Below are positions 52,553-61,473 of a stretch of 64,000 nt of DNA, piece after piece. The stretch comes from Limiplasma sp036652695 (GTDB lineage Bacteria > Bacillota > Clostridia > Christensenellales > Aristaeellaceae). The stretch covers positions 12,700 through 76,699 of the forward strand of contig JAVVVJ010000005.1 of NCBI GenBank assembly GCA_036652695.1, given 5' to 3'. Below the pieces are notes generated by a model. That model had not been told where the DNA came from. It did not search any database and saw nothing but the letters and a program-made list of their open reading frames with translations. Each line of letters begins with the position of its first letter. Positions within the stretch are counted from its first letter, which is position 1. The translations under genes were made by a program, and so were the position numbers.

Positions 52553-53527
52553 TTAGAATAGCGCGCTATCCGAATCCACCTTGCGCACGATAGCGTTTGT
52601 GCCGATGATGCAGATAAAGCCGATCACGTTTTGCAAAAGACCCGCCGCGGAGCTTAAGCCGATGTTGTGCGTATTGGCGTAAGCGCGGTATACATAGGTA
52701 TCGATGACCTGCGTCACCGGGTACAGGGAGCCTGAGTTCTGCGGGACATTGTAAAACAGGCCGAAGTCCGAGTTGAAAATTCTGCCGACATTCATGATGA
52801 GCAAAATGATGATCATCGTGCGGATGTTTGGCAACGTCACGTTCCAAATCTGCTGCCATTTTGTGGCGCCATCCACTGCCGCCGCCTCATACTGGGTGGC
52901 ATCAATGCCCGTGATGGCCGCCAAGTACAGCACCGATGAGTAACCGATGTTCTTCCACAGGTTGCTCAGCGTAAGGATCAATGGCCAGTACGTAGTATCG
53001 TGGTAGAAATTTGTGGGGGTCACGCCCATGGACTTTTGCATGTTGGGGATCATGCCGCTGGTCGGATCTAGGAACGCAAGCACGAAGTAGCTTGCCACAA
53101 CCCAGCTCATGAAGTACGGGAAGAACATCAGCGTCTGGTAGGTCTTGGCCGCGAACCGGCTGTGAAGCTCGCTCATCATAATTGCGAACGCCACCGCGAT
53201 GACCAGCCCCAAGGCGATCCACAGGATGTTGTACCCAAGCGTATTGCGGATCATCGTACCTGTTTCCGGCGAGTTGAGGAACTCGAAGTTTTTCAATCCC
53301 ACCCATTCGCTCTTGACAATGTTGTTCCAAAAGGTATTTGGCTTAAAGGCTCGGTAGTCCTTAAAAGCGATCACGATGCCGAACATCGGCAAATAGCGGA
53401 TCAACAGGAGCCATATGGCGCCGGGTGCGGCCATCGAAAGCATGAGCAGCGTTTTTTTCTTATGTGAGCCGCCCATGGAGTTGTGCCGCAGATTCGCCTG
53501 CACCGTTTGTGGTTGCGTCCTCGTCAT
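52553..53527 (-). CDS. Sugar ABC transporter permease, LplB-type
   Basis: A 324-residue permease heading the sugar import operon. MLSMAAPGAIWLLLIRYLPM opens the first membrane helix and the FKDYRAF segment follows, as in LplB. The EAA loop is YEAAAVDGATKWQQIWN (about 225). ATG 53527 lies about 8 bases after GGAGGG; the longer ORF to 53596 has no ribosome site. The -10 TACAAT near 53571 has a weak -35, suggesting an activator. The presumed regulator is not adjacent. Confidence 0.92.
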   Translation of the reverse strand: MTRTQPQTVQANLRHNSMGGSHKKKTLLMLSMAAPGAIWLLLIRYLPMFGIVIAFKDYRAFKPNTFWNNIVKSEWVGLKNFEFLNSPETGTMIRNTLGYNILWIALGLVIAVAFAIMMSELHSRFAAKTYQTLMFFPYFMSWVVASYFVLAFLDPTSGMIPNMQKSMGVTPTNFYHDTTYWPLILTLSNLWKNIGYSSVLYLAAITGIDATQYEAAAVDGATKWQQIWNVTLPNIRTMIIILLIMNVGRIFNSDFGLFYNVPQNSGSLYPVTQVIDTYVYRAYANTHNIGLSSAAGLLQNVIGFICIIGTNAIVRKVDSDSALF

Positions 53528-53666
53528 TGCGATCCCTCCATGCGTCGTTTCGTTCTTTGGTATCTGTATTGTACGAAATGGAAGAGAAGATTGCATCGTT
53601 TTGACTTGCCTTTTTTTGTACCGCGTTGCTCACTTTTCCATGAACGGATACAACTGTGCTGTCCGC

Positions 53667-53695
53667 TTGAATTTCGAACCCTTTGATGATATGAT
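53667..53695 (+). promoter_or_regulatory. Promoter of the Eis-like acetyltransferase
   Basis: TTGAAT (53667-53672) and TATGAT (53690-53695), spacer 17, about 45 bases before the start codon. Confidence 0.65.
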
Positions 53696-53740
53696 AGCCT
53701 AAACCTTGGCTACTAATAATGAAACGGCGGTGCATATGAG

Positions 53741-54970
53741 ATGATTGTTCGCAGGATTCGTCCCGATGAAGTCAAGCGCGTACAGGAGTTTTTCGCGGTT
53801 GCGTTTGAAGCGCATTTCTATACCAATAAAGATCCTATGCCTTTTTATGAAGAGCTAATCGGCGATCCGCAACAGCGCGGGGATCAATGCTGGCAGTCCC
53901 AATGGGCAGCCTTTGAGGATGACGACCGCACCATGATCAGCACCTTTGGCGCGGTTCCCTTCCGCGTGAACTTTGATGGTCACGAGGTTGGCATGCGGGG
54001 CATCGGCGGCGTATCCACGCTTCCGCAATACCGCAGGCGCGGCGGCATACGCGCCTGTTTTGAAAGCGCGCTGCCCGCAATGTATGCGGAAGGCACGGTC
54101 TTTTCCTACCTATATCCTTTTTCCACGGCGTATTATCGCAAATTTGGCTACGAGCTGGGTTGTGACGCGATCCGCTACAAGCTGCTGCTGAGCCATATGC
54201 CCAAGGTTGAGCTTGGCGGTTATTGCAAGCTGTTGGAGCAAGGCGTTGATCTGCTGGAGGATATCAAAAGCGTCTACCACAGCTGGCAGACGCGCTACAA
54301 TATGATGACTGTGGAGGATGAGCTGGATTACCAATGGGTCGTTCAGGCGAATCCCTTTCACGAGCAGGAATATACCTATGTATATTATGCGGACAGCGGC
54401 GCACCGTTGGGCTTTCTCAGCTTTAAGCTGGATCTTTCCACGCCTTGTGAACGCAACATGCGCTGCACAAGGTTCTATTTCGAGGGAAAGCAAGGCTTTT
54501 ATGGCCTGCTGAACCTGTTGTTGAGCTTAGCGGCCGATCACCGTTATGCGATCATCAGCCTACCCGCCGATCTCCCGCTCACGGCGCTCCTGCCGGAGCA
54601 CAGTCAAGGCGCGGTGAGTCGAGAGCTGGAGGCTCGCGGCATGGCACGGGTAGTGAATGTGGAGGAGGCGCTTCGCCTTGCGCGCATGCGCGGCGATGGC
54701 GAGCTGGTGCTGGAAATCAGCGATGGTCAAATTCCGCAAAACAACGGGCGCTTTGAGGTTGTCTTCGCGCAAGGCACGCCCAACCGCGTGTGCAAAACGG
54801 AAAAGCCTGCCGACCTGCGCATGCGCATACAAGAGTTCTCATGCCTCATTTTGGGGCGCTATGGCGCGGACGAGCTTAGCTGGCTTGCGGATGCCGTATG
54901 CTATTGCTCGCCCGAAAAGGCTGCGAAGGTTTTTTATCGCAAGCCCTTGTATATCACTCATCCCTTCTGA
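53741..54970 (+). CDS. GNAT acetyltransferase, Eis-like
   Basis: A 409-residue protein with the Eis architecture: an N-terminal GNAT domain, a second GNAT-like domain and a C-terminal SCP2-like domain. GMRGIGGVSTLPQYRRRGGIRA (about 86-107) is the acetyl-CoA loop. YRKFGYELG and the C-terminal FCL/SWLADAV segments are typical. Relatives acetylate amines, including aminoglycosides; the substrate here is unknown. The ribosome site is weak (GCGGTG about 10 bases upstream). Its end overlaps the MATE gene by 13 bases. Confidence 0.88.
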   Translation: MIVRRIRPDEVKRVQEFFAVAFEAHFYTNKDPMPFYEELIGDPQQRGDQCWQSQWAAFEDDDRTMISTFGAVPFRVNFDGHEVGMRGIGGVSTLPQYRRRGGIRACFESALPAMYAEGTVFSYLYPFSTAYYRKFGYELGCDAIRYKLLLSHMPKVELGGYCKLLEQGVDLLEDIKSVYHSWQTRYNMMTVEDELDYQWVVQANPFHEQEYTYVYYADSGAPLGFLSFKLDLSTPCERNMRCTRFYFEGKQGFYGLLNLLLSLAADHRYAIISLPADLPLTALLPEHSQGAVSRELEARGMARVVNVEEALRLARMRGDGELVLEISDGQIPQNNGRFEVVFAQGTPNRVCKTEKPADLRMRIQEFSCLILGRYGADELSWLADAVCYCSPEKAAKVFYRKPLYITHPF

Positions 54971-56298
54971 GCGCCCAGCGACTCCCACCGTCCGCGGCGA
55001 TAGAAAAACACACTCAGCAGCGTGCCCAGCGCCCAGCCGATGGGCCAGCTCCACCATACGCCAAGGATGCCAAAGGGAAGTGCCAGCGCAAAGGCAAGCG
55101 CAACCCGCAAAACCAAATCCGTCAAGGTATCGATCATGAACTCATCCATGCGCCCCGCTCCGCGAAGCACGCCATCCGTGGCGAGCTTGATTGCTACCAC
55201 ATAATAGAATGGGGAAACCACTTTCAAAAACTGCACGCCGATGGTTAACGCCTCGGCGTTTTCTGCGTTCAAAAACAGGCGAATCACCTGATTGCCAAAC
55301 AGCAGATAGACCGCCGCAAAGCATGTCACAACAACGGCCATCAGCTTCAGGCTCGCGCGCAGACCCTGCCGCACGCGCTTGGGAAGCCCTGCACCAAGGT
55401 TTTGGGCGGTGAAGTTGCTCATGCCATTGCCAAGCGTGGAAAAGCTGGTGACCGCAAAGTTATTGAACTTAACAGCGGCTGCGTAGCCCGCGATGGCGCT
55501 GGTGCCAAAACCGTTGATGATGCTCTGGATGAGGATGTTGCCAACCGAGATAAAGCTCTGCTGCAAGGTGCTGGGCAGCGCGATGCGGATGATGGAACCT
55601 AAAATGGGCATCGAAAACAGCCGCGGCTTTTCATCCGCTTGCATGCGGCTCACATGGCGTAGCAACGCCCACACCGCGAGCAAGCAGCTCACGCCCTGGC
55701 ATAGGAACGTCGCCCACGCAACGCCCGCCACACCCATATGGAACTCCGCCACAAATAAAATATCCAGCGCAATGTTGGATATTGATGACGCTGCCAGAAA
55801 CCAAAACGGCGTTTTGGAATCGCCAAGCGCCGCAAAAATACCCGTAGCGATGTTGTACAGAAACAAAAACGGCAGTCCGCCCGTATAGATGTTCAAATAA
55901 AGCAGCGTATCCGAAAAAATCTCGTCCGGTGTTCGAATGGCGTGCAGCAGCGCTGGCGAAAACAAAAAGCCAATCGCCATCAGCGCCACGCATAGTGCGG
56001 TGCTGAACAGAAAGGCCGTGTTGATTGCGGTTTTCAGCTCCCCCACGCGCTTTGCGCCAAACAGCCGCGCCGTAACCACCGATACGCCAATGTTAAGGCC
56101 AACGGCAAACGCCAAATAGATCAGCGTGACCTCATAGCTATTGCCCACGGCGGCAAGCGCGTTTTCGCCGATGAACTTGCCAGCCACCACGCTGTCCGCG
56201 ATGTTATAGAGCTGTTGAAACACAACGCTCCCAAAGAGCGGCAGGGAATAGCGCCACAGCACCCGCTCCGGGTTGCCGGTTGTAAGCTCCGTTGCCAA
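54958..56298 (-). CDS. MATE-family efflux transporter
   Basis: A 446-residue, twelve-helix transporter that exports drugs or metabolites in exchange for Na+ or H+. ELTTGNPERVLWRYSLPLF at the N-terminus is the standard MATE opening; LQQSFISVGNILIQSIINGFG marks the second half. I chose TTG at 56298, 8 bases after AAGAAGG; the GTG at 56307 sits inside that site. It is third in an operon after Nudix and LysR genes, so LysR may control it. Confidence 0.9.
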   Translation of the reverse strand: MATELTTGNPERVLWRYSLPLFGSVVFQQLYNIADSVVAGKFIGENALAAVGNSYEVTLIYLAFAVGLNIGVSVVTARLFGAKRVGELKTAINTAFLFSTALCVALMAIGFLFSPALLHAIRTPDEIFSDTLLYLNIYTGGLPFLFLYNIATGIFAALGDSKTPFWFLAASSISNIALDILFVAEFHMGVAGVAWATFLCQGVSCLLAVWALLRHVSRMQADEKPRLFSMPILGSIIRIALPSTLQQSFISVGNILIQSIINGFGTSAIAGYAAAVKFNNFAVTSFSTLGNGMSNFTAQNLGAGLPKRVRQGLRASLKLMAVVVTCFAAVYLLFGNQVIRLFLNAENAEALTIGVQFLKVVSPFYYVVAIKLATDGVLRGAGRMDEFMIDTLTDLVLRVALAFALALPFGILGVWWSWPIGWALGTLLSVFFYRRGRWESLGAQKG

Positions 56299-56343
56299 GG
56301 GACGCACCTTCTTTGCAAGCTTAAGATCTTTGCGATTGCCCGC

Positions 56344-57297
56344 TTATTGTTTCACAAGCTGCGTCAATTGTCCAGTTACCAGGCTGGTTTCTTTTCGTAC
56401 CAAATCGTAAAAGGCCTGCTCCCAGCGGCTCATGGCATAGCCCTTCAGGTAGATTAACGCATCCTGATAAACAGGCATGGGATCGACACACTCAAGCTGT
56501 ACAAGGCCATGGCGCTCCAGCGTTTCCTGCGGCATGGGCGATACCCACATATAGGTAAAGGCGCAGCGGCTCAACAGATCAAACTGGCTGCCCCGCTCAT
56601 AAATGCGGATGAGCCGCCGCGGCTCTAAAAGCGTCTCCGGCGCGGTATCCTCCGCCACCACCGGCTGAGCGGTATCGCCATGCGAAATCTCCGTAAAGGG
56701 CTGGAGCTGTGCAATATGAACGCCTTTTTCACGCGCCAGCGGATGCTCGCGCGACAGAATCACCACATGCTGAAACCGCCAATAAAGGATATAGCTCAGC
56801 CCTTGTTCGTTCAAGTGCCCCAGCAGCTTGTTTGCGTTTTCCAGCGGATAGCGCACAATGCCAATATCCATCTCGCGGCTGGCAACATCCCGCACCACCT
56901 CGGCAGTGCTTGTTTCGCGGATGTTAAGCTCCATGCCGCCCTTCGCATCCACAGCGCTCACAAACGCAGTCACCGCGTGCGCGATATAGCTCGCGCGCGG
57001 AATAGCCGCGCTCAAATAGGCCGTTGTGCGGTTATGCCCCTGATAGATCGCATCCATCGCGTCCAGCGGTTCAAGCACAGCGCGCGCTTGAAGCAAAAAC
57101 GCCTCCCCCTTGCGCGTGGGCATCATGCCTGCGCCCGTGCGCGTAAAAATGCGAAAGCCGCAAATCTGCTCCAAATCCTTGAGCGCCTTGCTCAGGTTGG
57201 GCTGGCTCATGCACAGCGCCTCAGCAGCGCGTGTTTGAGAACCCAGCCGCGCGACCGTTGCCGCGCAGCGCAGTTGGTGGATGTTCAGGGAGATCAC
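56344..57297 (-). CDS. LysR-family transcriptional regulator
   Basis: A 317-residue LysR regulator. The winged helix-turn-helix covers about residues 6-64 (GSQTRAAEALCMSQPNLSKALKDLE). The effector-binding domain follows with MDIGIVRYPLE and LYWRFQHVVILSREHPLA. The inducer is unknown. It starts with GTG at 57297, close behind GAGGAGGA, so the initiation codon is uncertain. It lies between the Nudix and MATE genes. Confidence 0.88.
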   Translation of the reverse strand: MISLNIHQLRCAATVARLGSQTRAAEALCMSQPNLSKALKDLEQICGFRIFTRTGAGMMPTRKGEAFLLQARAVLEPLDAMDAIYQGHNRTTAYLSAAIPRASYIAHAVTAFVSAVDAKGGMELNIRETSTAEVVRDVASREMDIGIVRYPLENANKLLGHLNEQGLSYILYWRFQHVVILSREHPLAREKGVHIAQLQPFTEISHGDTAQPVVAEDTAPETLLEPRRLIRIYERGSQFDLLSRCAFTYMWVSPMPQETLERHGLVQLECVDPMPVYQDALIYLKGYAMSRWEQAFYDLVRKETSLVTGQLTQLVKQ

Positions 57298-57330
57298 TCC
57301 TCCTCTATGCGCGGGTCGTGAAATGGACGC

Positions 57331-57798
57331 TTACAGCGCTGTAAGCCCGCGCTGCCGCAAATAGCGCGAAAGTGCGGGACGATGAATGCCCAGCATCGGC
57401 ACGGGCAGCGCGTCCGGCGCAAAGAAGCGGAGGCTTTCCACTTCGCCGGGCTGGCAGCAAAGCGTGCCATGGTATTTTCGGCACACGAACACGATGTCCA
57501 CATTGCTTGTTTGATCGCCATTGGGATAGGTATAGCGCATTTCCTCGCCGGAAAACACGCCAAGCAGCGTAAGCTCCTCAGCGATGAGGCCCGTTTCCTC
57601 CTCAAGCTCACGAGCCGCCGCATCCTCCACGCGCTCATAAAGCTCCACAGAACCGCCTGTATACGCCCACATTCCATTATCGGTACGCAGTTGAAGCAGA
57701 ATTTCGCCACGCTCGTTTTCCACAATCACCGATGCGCCGCACTGCATCAAGGGGATAGCGCCCACGCGCCTGCGCATGTCCATGATATATCCGCTCAT
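57331..57798 (-). CDS. Nudix hydrolase
   Basis: A 155-residue Nudix pyrophosphohydrolase. A complete Nudix box lies at about 49-71: G, five residues, E, seven residues, then RELEEETGL. WAYTGGSVEL and the preceding strand are typical of enzymes acting on NDP-sugars or oxidised nucleotides; the substrate is unknown. GAGGG is 9 bases before the ATG. It heads the Nudix-LysR-MATE operon from a promoter back to back with that of the GH18 gene. Confidence 0.92.
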   Translation of the reverse strand: MSGYIMDMRRRVGAIPLMQCGASVIVENERGEILLQLRTDNGMWAYTGGSVELYERVEDAAARELEEETGLIAEELTLLGVFSGEEMRYTYPNGDQTSNVDIVFVCRKYHGTLCCQPGEVESLRFFAPDALPVPMLGIHRPALSRYLRQRGLTAL

Positions 57799-57824
57799 TC
57801 TTTACACCCTCTTGTATATCCTTG

Positions 57825-57854
57825 TTTATACAATTTACCCATAACAACATGTAA
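57825..57854 (-). promoter_or_regulatory. Promoter of the Nudix-LysR-MATE operon
   Basis: TTACAT (57849-57854) and TATAAA (57825-57830) on the minus strand, spacer 18. Confidence 0.55.
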
Positions 57855-57856
57855 CA

Positions 57857-57886
57857 TTGCTTTCCTTTGCCATTGCATGGTATACT
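57857..57886 (+). promoter_or_regulatory. Promoter of the GH18 gene
   Basis: TTGCTT (57857-57862) and TATACT (57881-57886), spacer 18. The -35 is only 2 bases from that of the divergent operon. Confidence 0.6.
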
Positions 57887-57924
57887 TCATCATCCAAATC
57901 CAATGGTGAAAGGAGCGACCATGA

Positions 57925-59073
57925 ATGCGATGTAACCATGTGCAGCGCAAACGCAGAGCCGTTTGGCACAGCGCCGCGCTTGCCGCGCTGCTTTGGCTTG
58001 GCCTAAGCCCGGGGGGCGTTGGCGACCCCGCGCCCGCGGAGGAGCTCGCACCAAAGAGCGAGAGCGTGCGCAAACGCACCGCCGCCTATGTTTTTGACCG
58101 TGCCGGCCTCACGCTATCAGATGCCGACGCAACGCATATCGACCAGCTCAACTACTCCTTCGCGCTGCTGGAAAACGGCGCGGTAAGCGGAAAGCATTGG
58201 AAATCCATCGATGTTTTCCGCAGCTATGTGAAAAAGCACCCGCATATTCTACCGGTACTCTCCATCGGCGGTTGGGGCGCAGACGGCTTTTCACAGGCTG
58301 CCGCCACGCCTGAGGGACGCGCACGCCTTGTGGAAAGCACCCTTGCCCTCATGAACCAGCATGGCTTTCTAGGCGTGGATATCGATTGGGAATATCCCGG
58401 CTCCAGCGCGGCTGGCATCGCCGCCAGCACGGATGACCGCAAGAACTACACCTTGCTTTTGTCGGAGCTTCGCACAGGCCTTAACGAGCTGACCGCGGCC
58501 GATGGCAAGCAGCGCCTGCTCGCCATCGCGCTTGGCGCCGACCCCTCACTGATCAAAAACATTGATTGTGCGGCCATCGGCGGCATTGTGGATCAGGTCA
58601 ACCTGATGAGCTATGACCTGCATACCCCACGCATCGCTAGCCATCACACGCCGCTCTTTCCCACTGGCGACCGCTACCCGCTCTCGGCTGACCACGCGGT
58701 GCGCGCCTATGCCGCCGCTGGCATTCCCCGCTCGAAAATCATGCTGGGCTCGGCTTTCTATGGCCGCGTGTACCAGCTCAAGGCCGCAAACGGCGAACCG
58801 CTCTTTGCCGCCGCCACGAACAGCGGGGCCAAAACCGTCACGTATCGCAGCATCATCACCAACAGCGCTTGGAAACACGGCTTTGATGAACAGGCAAAAG
58901 CGGCCTATGCAACAAATGGCCGCTCCTTCCTCACCTACGACAGTGCCGAATCCATTCGTCATAAAGGCGCCTATGCCGTGCAAAGCGGCCTGATGGGGCT
59001 GATGTGCTGGGAATACGGTGGTGACACAAGCGGCGAGCTATTGCGCGCCATGCGTCAGGGGCTGGACAAATAA
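57925..59073 (+). CDS. Secreted GH18 chitinase-like glycosidase
   Basis: A 382-residue family 18 glycoside hydrolase. An N-terminal signal segment (AVWHSAALAALLWLGLSPGG) follows a basic start. The barrel has VLSIGGWG (about 111-118) and the catalytic GVDIDWEYP with Asp152, Asp154 and Glu156. QVNLMSYDLH, LGSAFYGRVY and LMCWEYGGD complete the set. There are no LysM or chitin-binding domains, so the substrate could be chitin or peptidoglycan. The ATG at 57925 overlaps a tiny in-leader ORF (57921-57935). Only 3 bases separate its stop from the convergent mutase. Confidence 0.9.
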   Translation: MRCNHVQRKRRAVWHSAALAALLWLGLSPGGVGDPAPAEELAPKSESVRKRTAAYVFDRAGLTLSDADATHIDQLNYSFALLENGAVSGKHWKSIDVFRSYVKKHPHILPVLSIGGWGADGFSQAAATPEGRARLVESTLALMNQHGFLGVDIDWEYPGSSAAGIAASTDDRKNYTLLLSELRTGLNELTAADGKQRLLAIALGADPSLIKNIDCAAIGGIVDQVNLMSYDLHTPRIASHHTPLFPTGDRYPLSADHAVRAYAAAGIPRSKIMLGSAFYGRVYQLKAANGEPLFAAATNSGAKTVTYRSIITNSAWKHGFDEQAKAAYATNGRSFLTYDSAESIRHKGAYAVQSGLMGLMCWEYGGDTSGELLRAMRQGLDK

Positions 59074-59076
59074 CCT

Positions 59077-60579
59077 CTACAGCGCAGCCTTGAGGGGCGT
59101 AAGGTCAACGCCTTGCGCATCCTCAAGCGCCTCGGCTAGCTTGCCAAGCGCCGCCTTCACGCCACCCGGCACATCGCTTTCGGCATTGAGGGGCATCACG
59201 GGATCGTGTACGCTCAGGCGCAGCAAAAACCACGCGCTGTTCATTTCTTCATCGCAATCAAAGGAGATGCGCACGCCTTCACGGTTGTCGGGCGCGATAT
59301 GCCATTCCTCATGCTCGGTGGCGTATTCCACCACATATTCAATCACCTGCTTGGCCGTGGCGGCAAAATCCTCCGTTAAAACCGGCAGGCGAATTTCCAC
59401 ACTCTCCACAGGCTCACGCAAGCCATCCAACATCTTGCTCAACACCTCGCCTTGCTGTTTGAGCTGCATGGCCTTAATGAGCAGCACCGTAACCAAATAC
59501 ATGCCGTCATCCAAAAAGTGATTGCTGCGCAAGGCCGCGTGCCCGCTCGTTTCCATGGCGATCGGGCAATTGATTCCCCCCTTATTCAGGCGAATGGCCT
59601 CATCAATCACATTGCGGTAGCCGCGCTTATACCGGTAATGTTCCCCGCCCCACTCCTTGATAAAGTCCGAAAGGCCGGAGGATGTAACGGAATCCGTAAC
59701 GATGGTTGCGCCTGGCATGGTATCCAGCAAAATGGCGGAAATCAACGCAATCAGACGGTTGCGGTTGATCTCCTTGCCGGTATGATCCACAATGGCGGCG
59801 CGGTCGCAGTCCGCGTCAAAAATCACACCCAAATCAGCGCCTACACGCTTGACTGCCGAGGAGATGGAGGCCATTGCCGCCTCGTTTTCCGGGTTGGGGA
59901 TATGGTTGGGGAAGTAACCGTCCGGCTCCAAAAACTGGCTGCCCTCCACCCACGCGCCCAGCTCCTCCAGCATATCCGCATAGAAACCGCCCGCGCCGTT
60001 GCCCGCATCCACCAACACGTGGAGGCCGAGCAGCGGCTTTTGCACCTCCGGCTGAAGGGAGGTAATGATGAGGTTTTGCAGATGCTTTTGATAGGTTGGC
60101 AAAAAGGGTATATGCTCAATGCTGCCGGTACCGGCGGCTTCGCTTTCCAGCCCCTGCGCAAGCGCAAGCAGCTCGTCCAGTTCATGAAAGCCGATGCCGC
60201 CCTCTGCCATAAAGAATTTGAAGCCGTTCAGCTGCCACGGATGATGGCTGGCCGTGACCATGATGGAGCCATCCGGCCGAAAGCCCTCCGTCAAAATCGC
60301 CATGTACATGGCAGGCGTCGTACACATGCCATAATCAATCGCCTTCGCACCCGTCGCCGCAATGCCCTCCGCCGCCGCTTGCAGTAGCGCCGGCCCAGTT
60401 ATGCGGCTGTCACGCCCTAGCGCGATGCTCAGCGCCTGCGCGGACTTTCCCGTTTTTGCTGCCAGCATGCGCGCAAAGGCCATACCCAGCGTCTTTGCTA
60501 CATCCGGCGTCAGCTTTGTGCCCTCACCCACGGCAACGCCGCGCACGTCCGAGCCGCTCTTGAGTTTCATGTAATCCAT
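59077..60579 (-). CDS. Phosphomannomutase/phosphoglucomutase
   Basis: A 500-residue alpha-D-phosphohexomutase interconverting hexose 1- and 6-phosphates. The phosphoserine loop is VTASHHPW (Ser about 111). The Mg-binding loop is DADCDRAAIVD, and the sugar-binding loop is METSGHAALRSN. The N-terminal LKSGSDVRG is typical. I chose ATG 60579 because GAAAGG lies 12 bases before it; the ATG at 60591 is inside the ribosome site. It would link glucose 1-phosphate pools to glycolysis, though the GH65 product, beta-glucose 1-phosphate, needs a different mutase. Confidence 0.92.
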   Translation of the reverse strand: MDYMKLKSGSDVRGVAVGEGTKLTPDVAKTLGMAFARMLAAKTGKSAQALSIALGRDSRITGPALLQAAAEGIAATGAKAIDYGMCTTPAMYMAILTEGFRPDGSIMVTASHHPWQLNGFKFFMAEGGIGFHELDELLALAQGLESEAAGTGSIEHIPFLPTYQKHLQNLIITSLQPEVQKPLLGLHVLVDAGNGAGGFYADMLEELGAWVEGSQFLEPDGYFPNHIPNPENEAAMASISSAVKRVGADLGVIFDADCDRAAIVDHTGKEINRNRLIALISAILLDTMPGATIVTDSVTSSGLSDFIKEWGGEHYRYKRGYRNVIDEAIRLNKGGINCPIAMETSGHAALRSNHFLDDGMYLVTVLLIKAMQLKQQGEVLSKMLDGLREPVESVEIRLPVLTEDFAATAKQVIEYVVEYATEHEEWHIAPDNREGVRISFDCDEEMNSAWFLLRLSVHDPVMPLNAESDVPGGVKAALGKLAEALEDAQGVDLTPLKAAL

Positions 60580-60644
60580 GCTGCGAACCATCCTTTCAAA
60601 ACCTCAAGCATGCAAAAGCCTTTTGACCTTCCACTCCCCCACGC

Positions 60645-61340
60645 TTATGCGTCCAACTGCGCCATCCCCTCATCCGCTGCCGAGCGCATCAGCTCGTACA
60701 GCGGCTTCAACCGTAAAAAGTCCTTTGCCACCATATCCACAATCCCGCTGGAATAGCACGCTTGCAGCGGTGTATGGATGCGCTTGACGAAGATTTCCTT
60801 GCTTGGGTACAGCATCGCAAGCTGCGCTGGCATGCCCTCCGGCAGTTTCATGCGCTTGTACTGATCGCCGTAAATCAACAGATTTTCATCCGGTATGCCG
60901 CACGCGCGCAACACGCGGAGCACATCCTTGGGCTTGTCCACCATCCGACGGCGGATCACATCCATCGCGGGGCGGTTATATCCCCAAAAGCCAATTCCCC
61001 ACTCCACCACATCGGGCGAAAGCTCAAACCAGTACATCACCGCCGTGTCGCGCGGCTCCCCACTGCGGCGCAGAAGCAGCCACATATGATCGCGGTAGGG
61101 GGATTTATCCTTGGTGAAACGGGTATCCCGGTGGATGCGGGCAAGGCATTTCCCGGGGCGCGTATCCATATCGCCCGCGATGCCCAGAACCGTAGGCGCA
61201 AGCGCTTCAATAAAAGCCGCAAACGGCCTTTTGACGTATTCCTCATATTCCTGTTGATGCGCCTGAAAGAACGCGTGATCGTTATGAAAGCGCAAATCTA
61301 AAAAGAAGCGAATCGTTTCCTCCGGGAAGCCTTCAAACAT
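60645..61340 (-). CDS. DUF2461-family protein
   Basis: A 231-residue protein of the DUF2461 family (TIGR02453-like), function unknown. Family patterns present: FLDLRFHNDHAFFQAHQQEY near the N-terminus, RIHRDTRFTKDKSPYRDHMW in the middle and YWFELSPD. The start at 61340 (MFEGFPEETIRFF) is the usual N-terminus, but its ribosome site is weak (GAGAGGG about 12 bases upstream). It is a single-gene unit with its own promoter. Confidence 0.85.
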   Translation of the reverse strand: MFEGFPEETIRFFLDLRFHNDHAFFQAHQQEYEEYVKRPFAAFIEALAPTVLGIAGDMDTRPGKCLARIHRDTRFTKDKSPYRDHMWLLLRRSGEPRDTAVMYWFELSPDVVEWGIGFWGYNRPAMDVIRRRMVDKPKDVLRVLRACGIPDENLLIYGDQYKRMKLPEGMPAQLAMLYPSKEIFVKRIHTPLQACYSSGIVDMVAKDFLRLKPLYELMRSAADEGMAQLDA

Positions 61341-61365
61341 ATCAATGGTCACCCTCTCACGCTTG

Positions 61366-61394
61366 ATTATACTAAATTCCGTACGAAAGATCAA
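61366..61394 (-). promoter_or_regulatory. Promoter of the DUF2461 gene
   Basis: TTGATC (61389-61394) and TATAAT (61366-61371) on the minus strand, spacer 17. Confidence 0.75.
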
Positions 61395-61407
61395 GGGCGG
61401 GCGAAAG

Positions 61408-61446
61408 CAAAAGCGCGCAGAGGCATGTGCTTGCCCTGCGCGCTTT
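61408..61446 (-). terminator. Terminator of the surface-protein gene
   Basis: AAAGCGCGCAG (61410-61420) pairs with CTGCGCGCTTT (61436-61446). On the minus strand TTTTGCTTT follows. Confidence 0.75.
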
Positions 61447-61473
61447 GAATGAAGTGACTATGGAAGGCTCGGC

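Noticed and set aside
57925..59073. GH18 protein as a spore cortex/coat hydrolase (YaaH/SleL-like)
   Set aside because: No LysM domains and a sigma-A-like promoter; a spore role is possible but unsupported.
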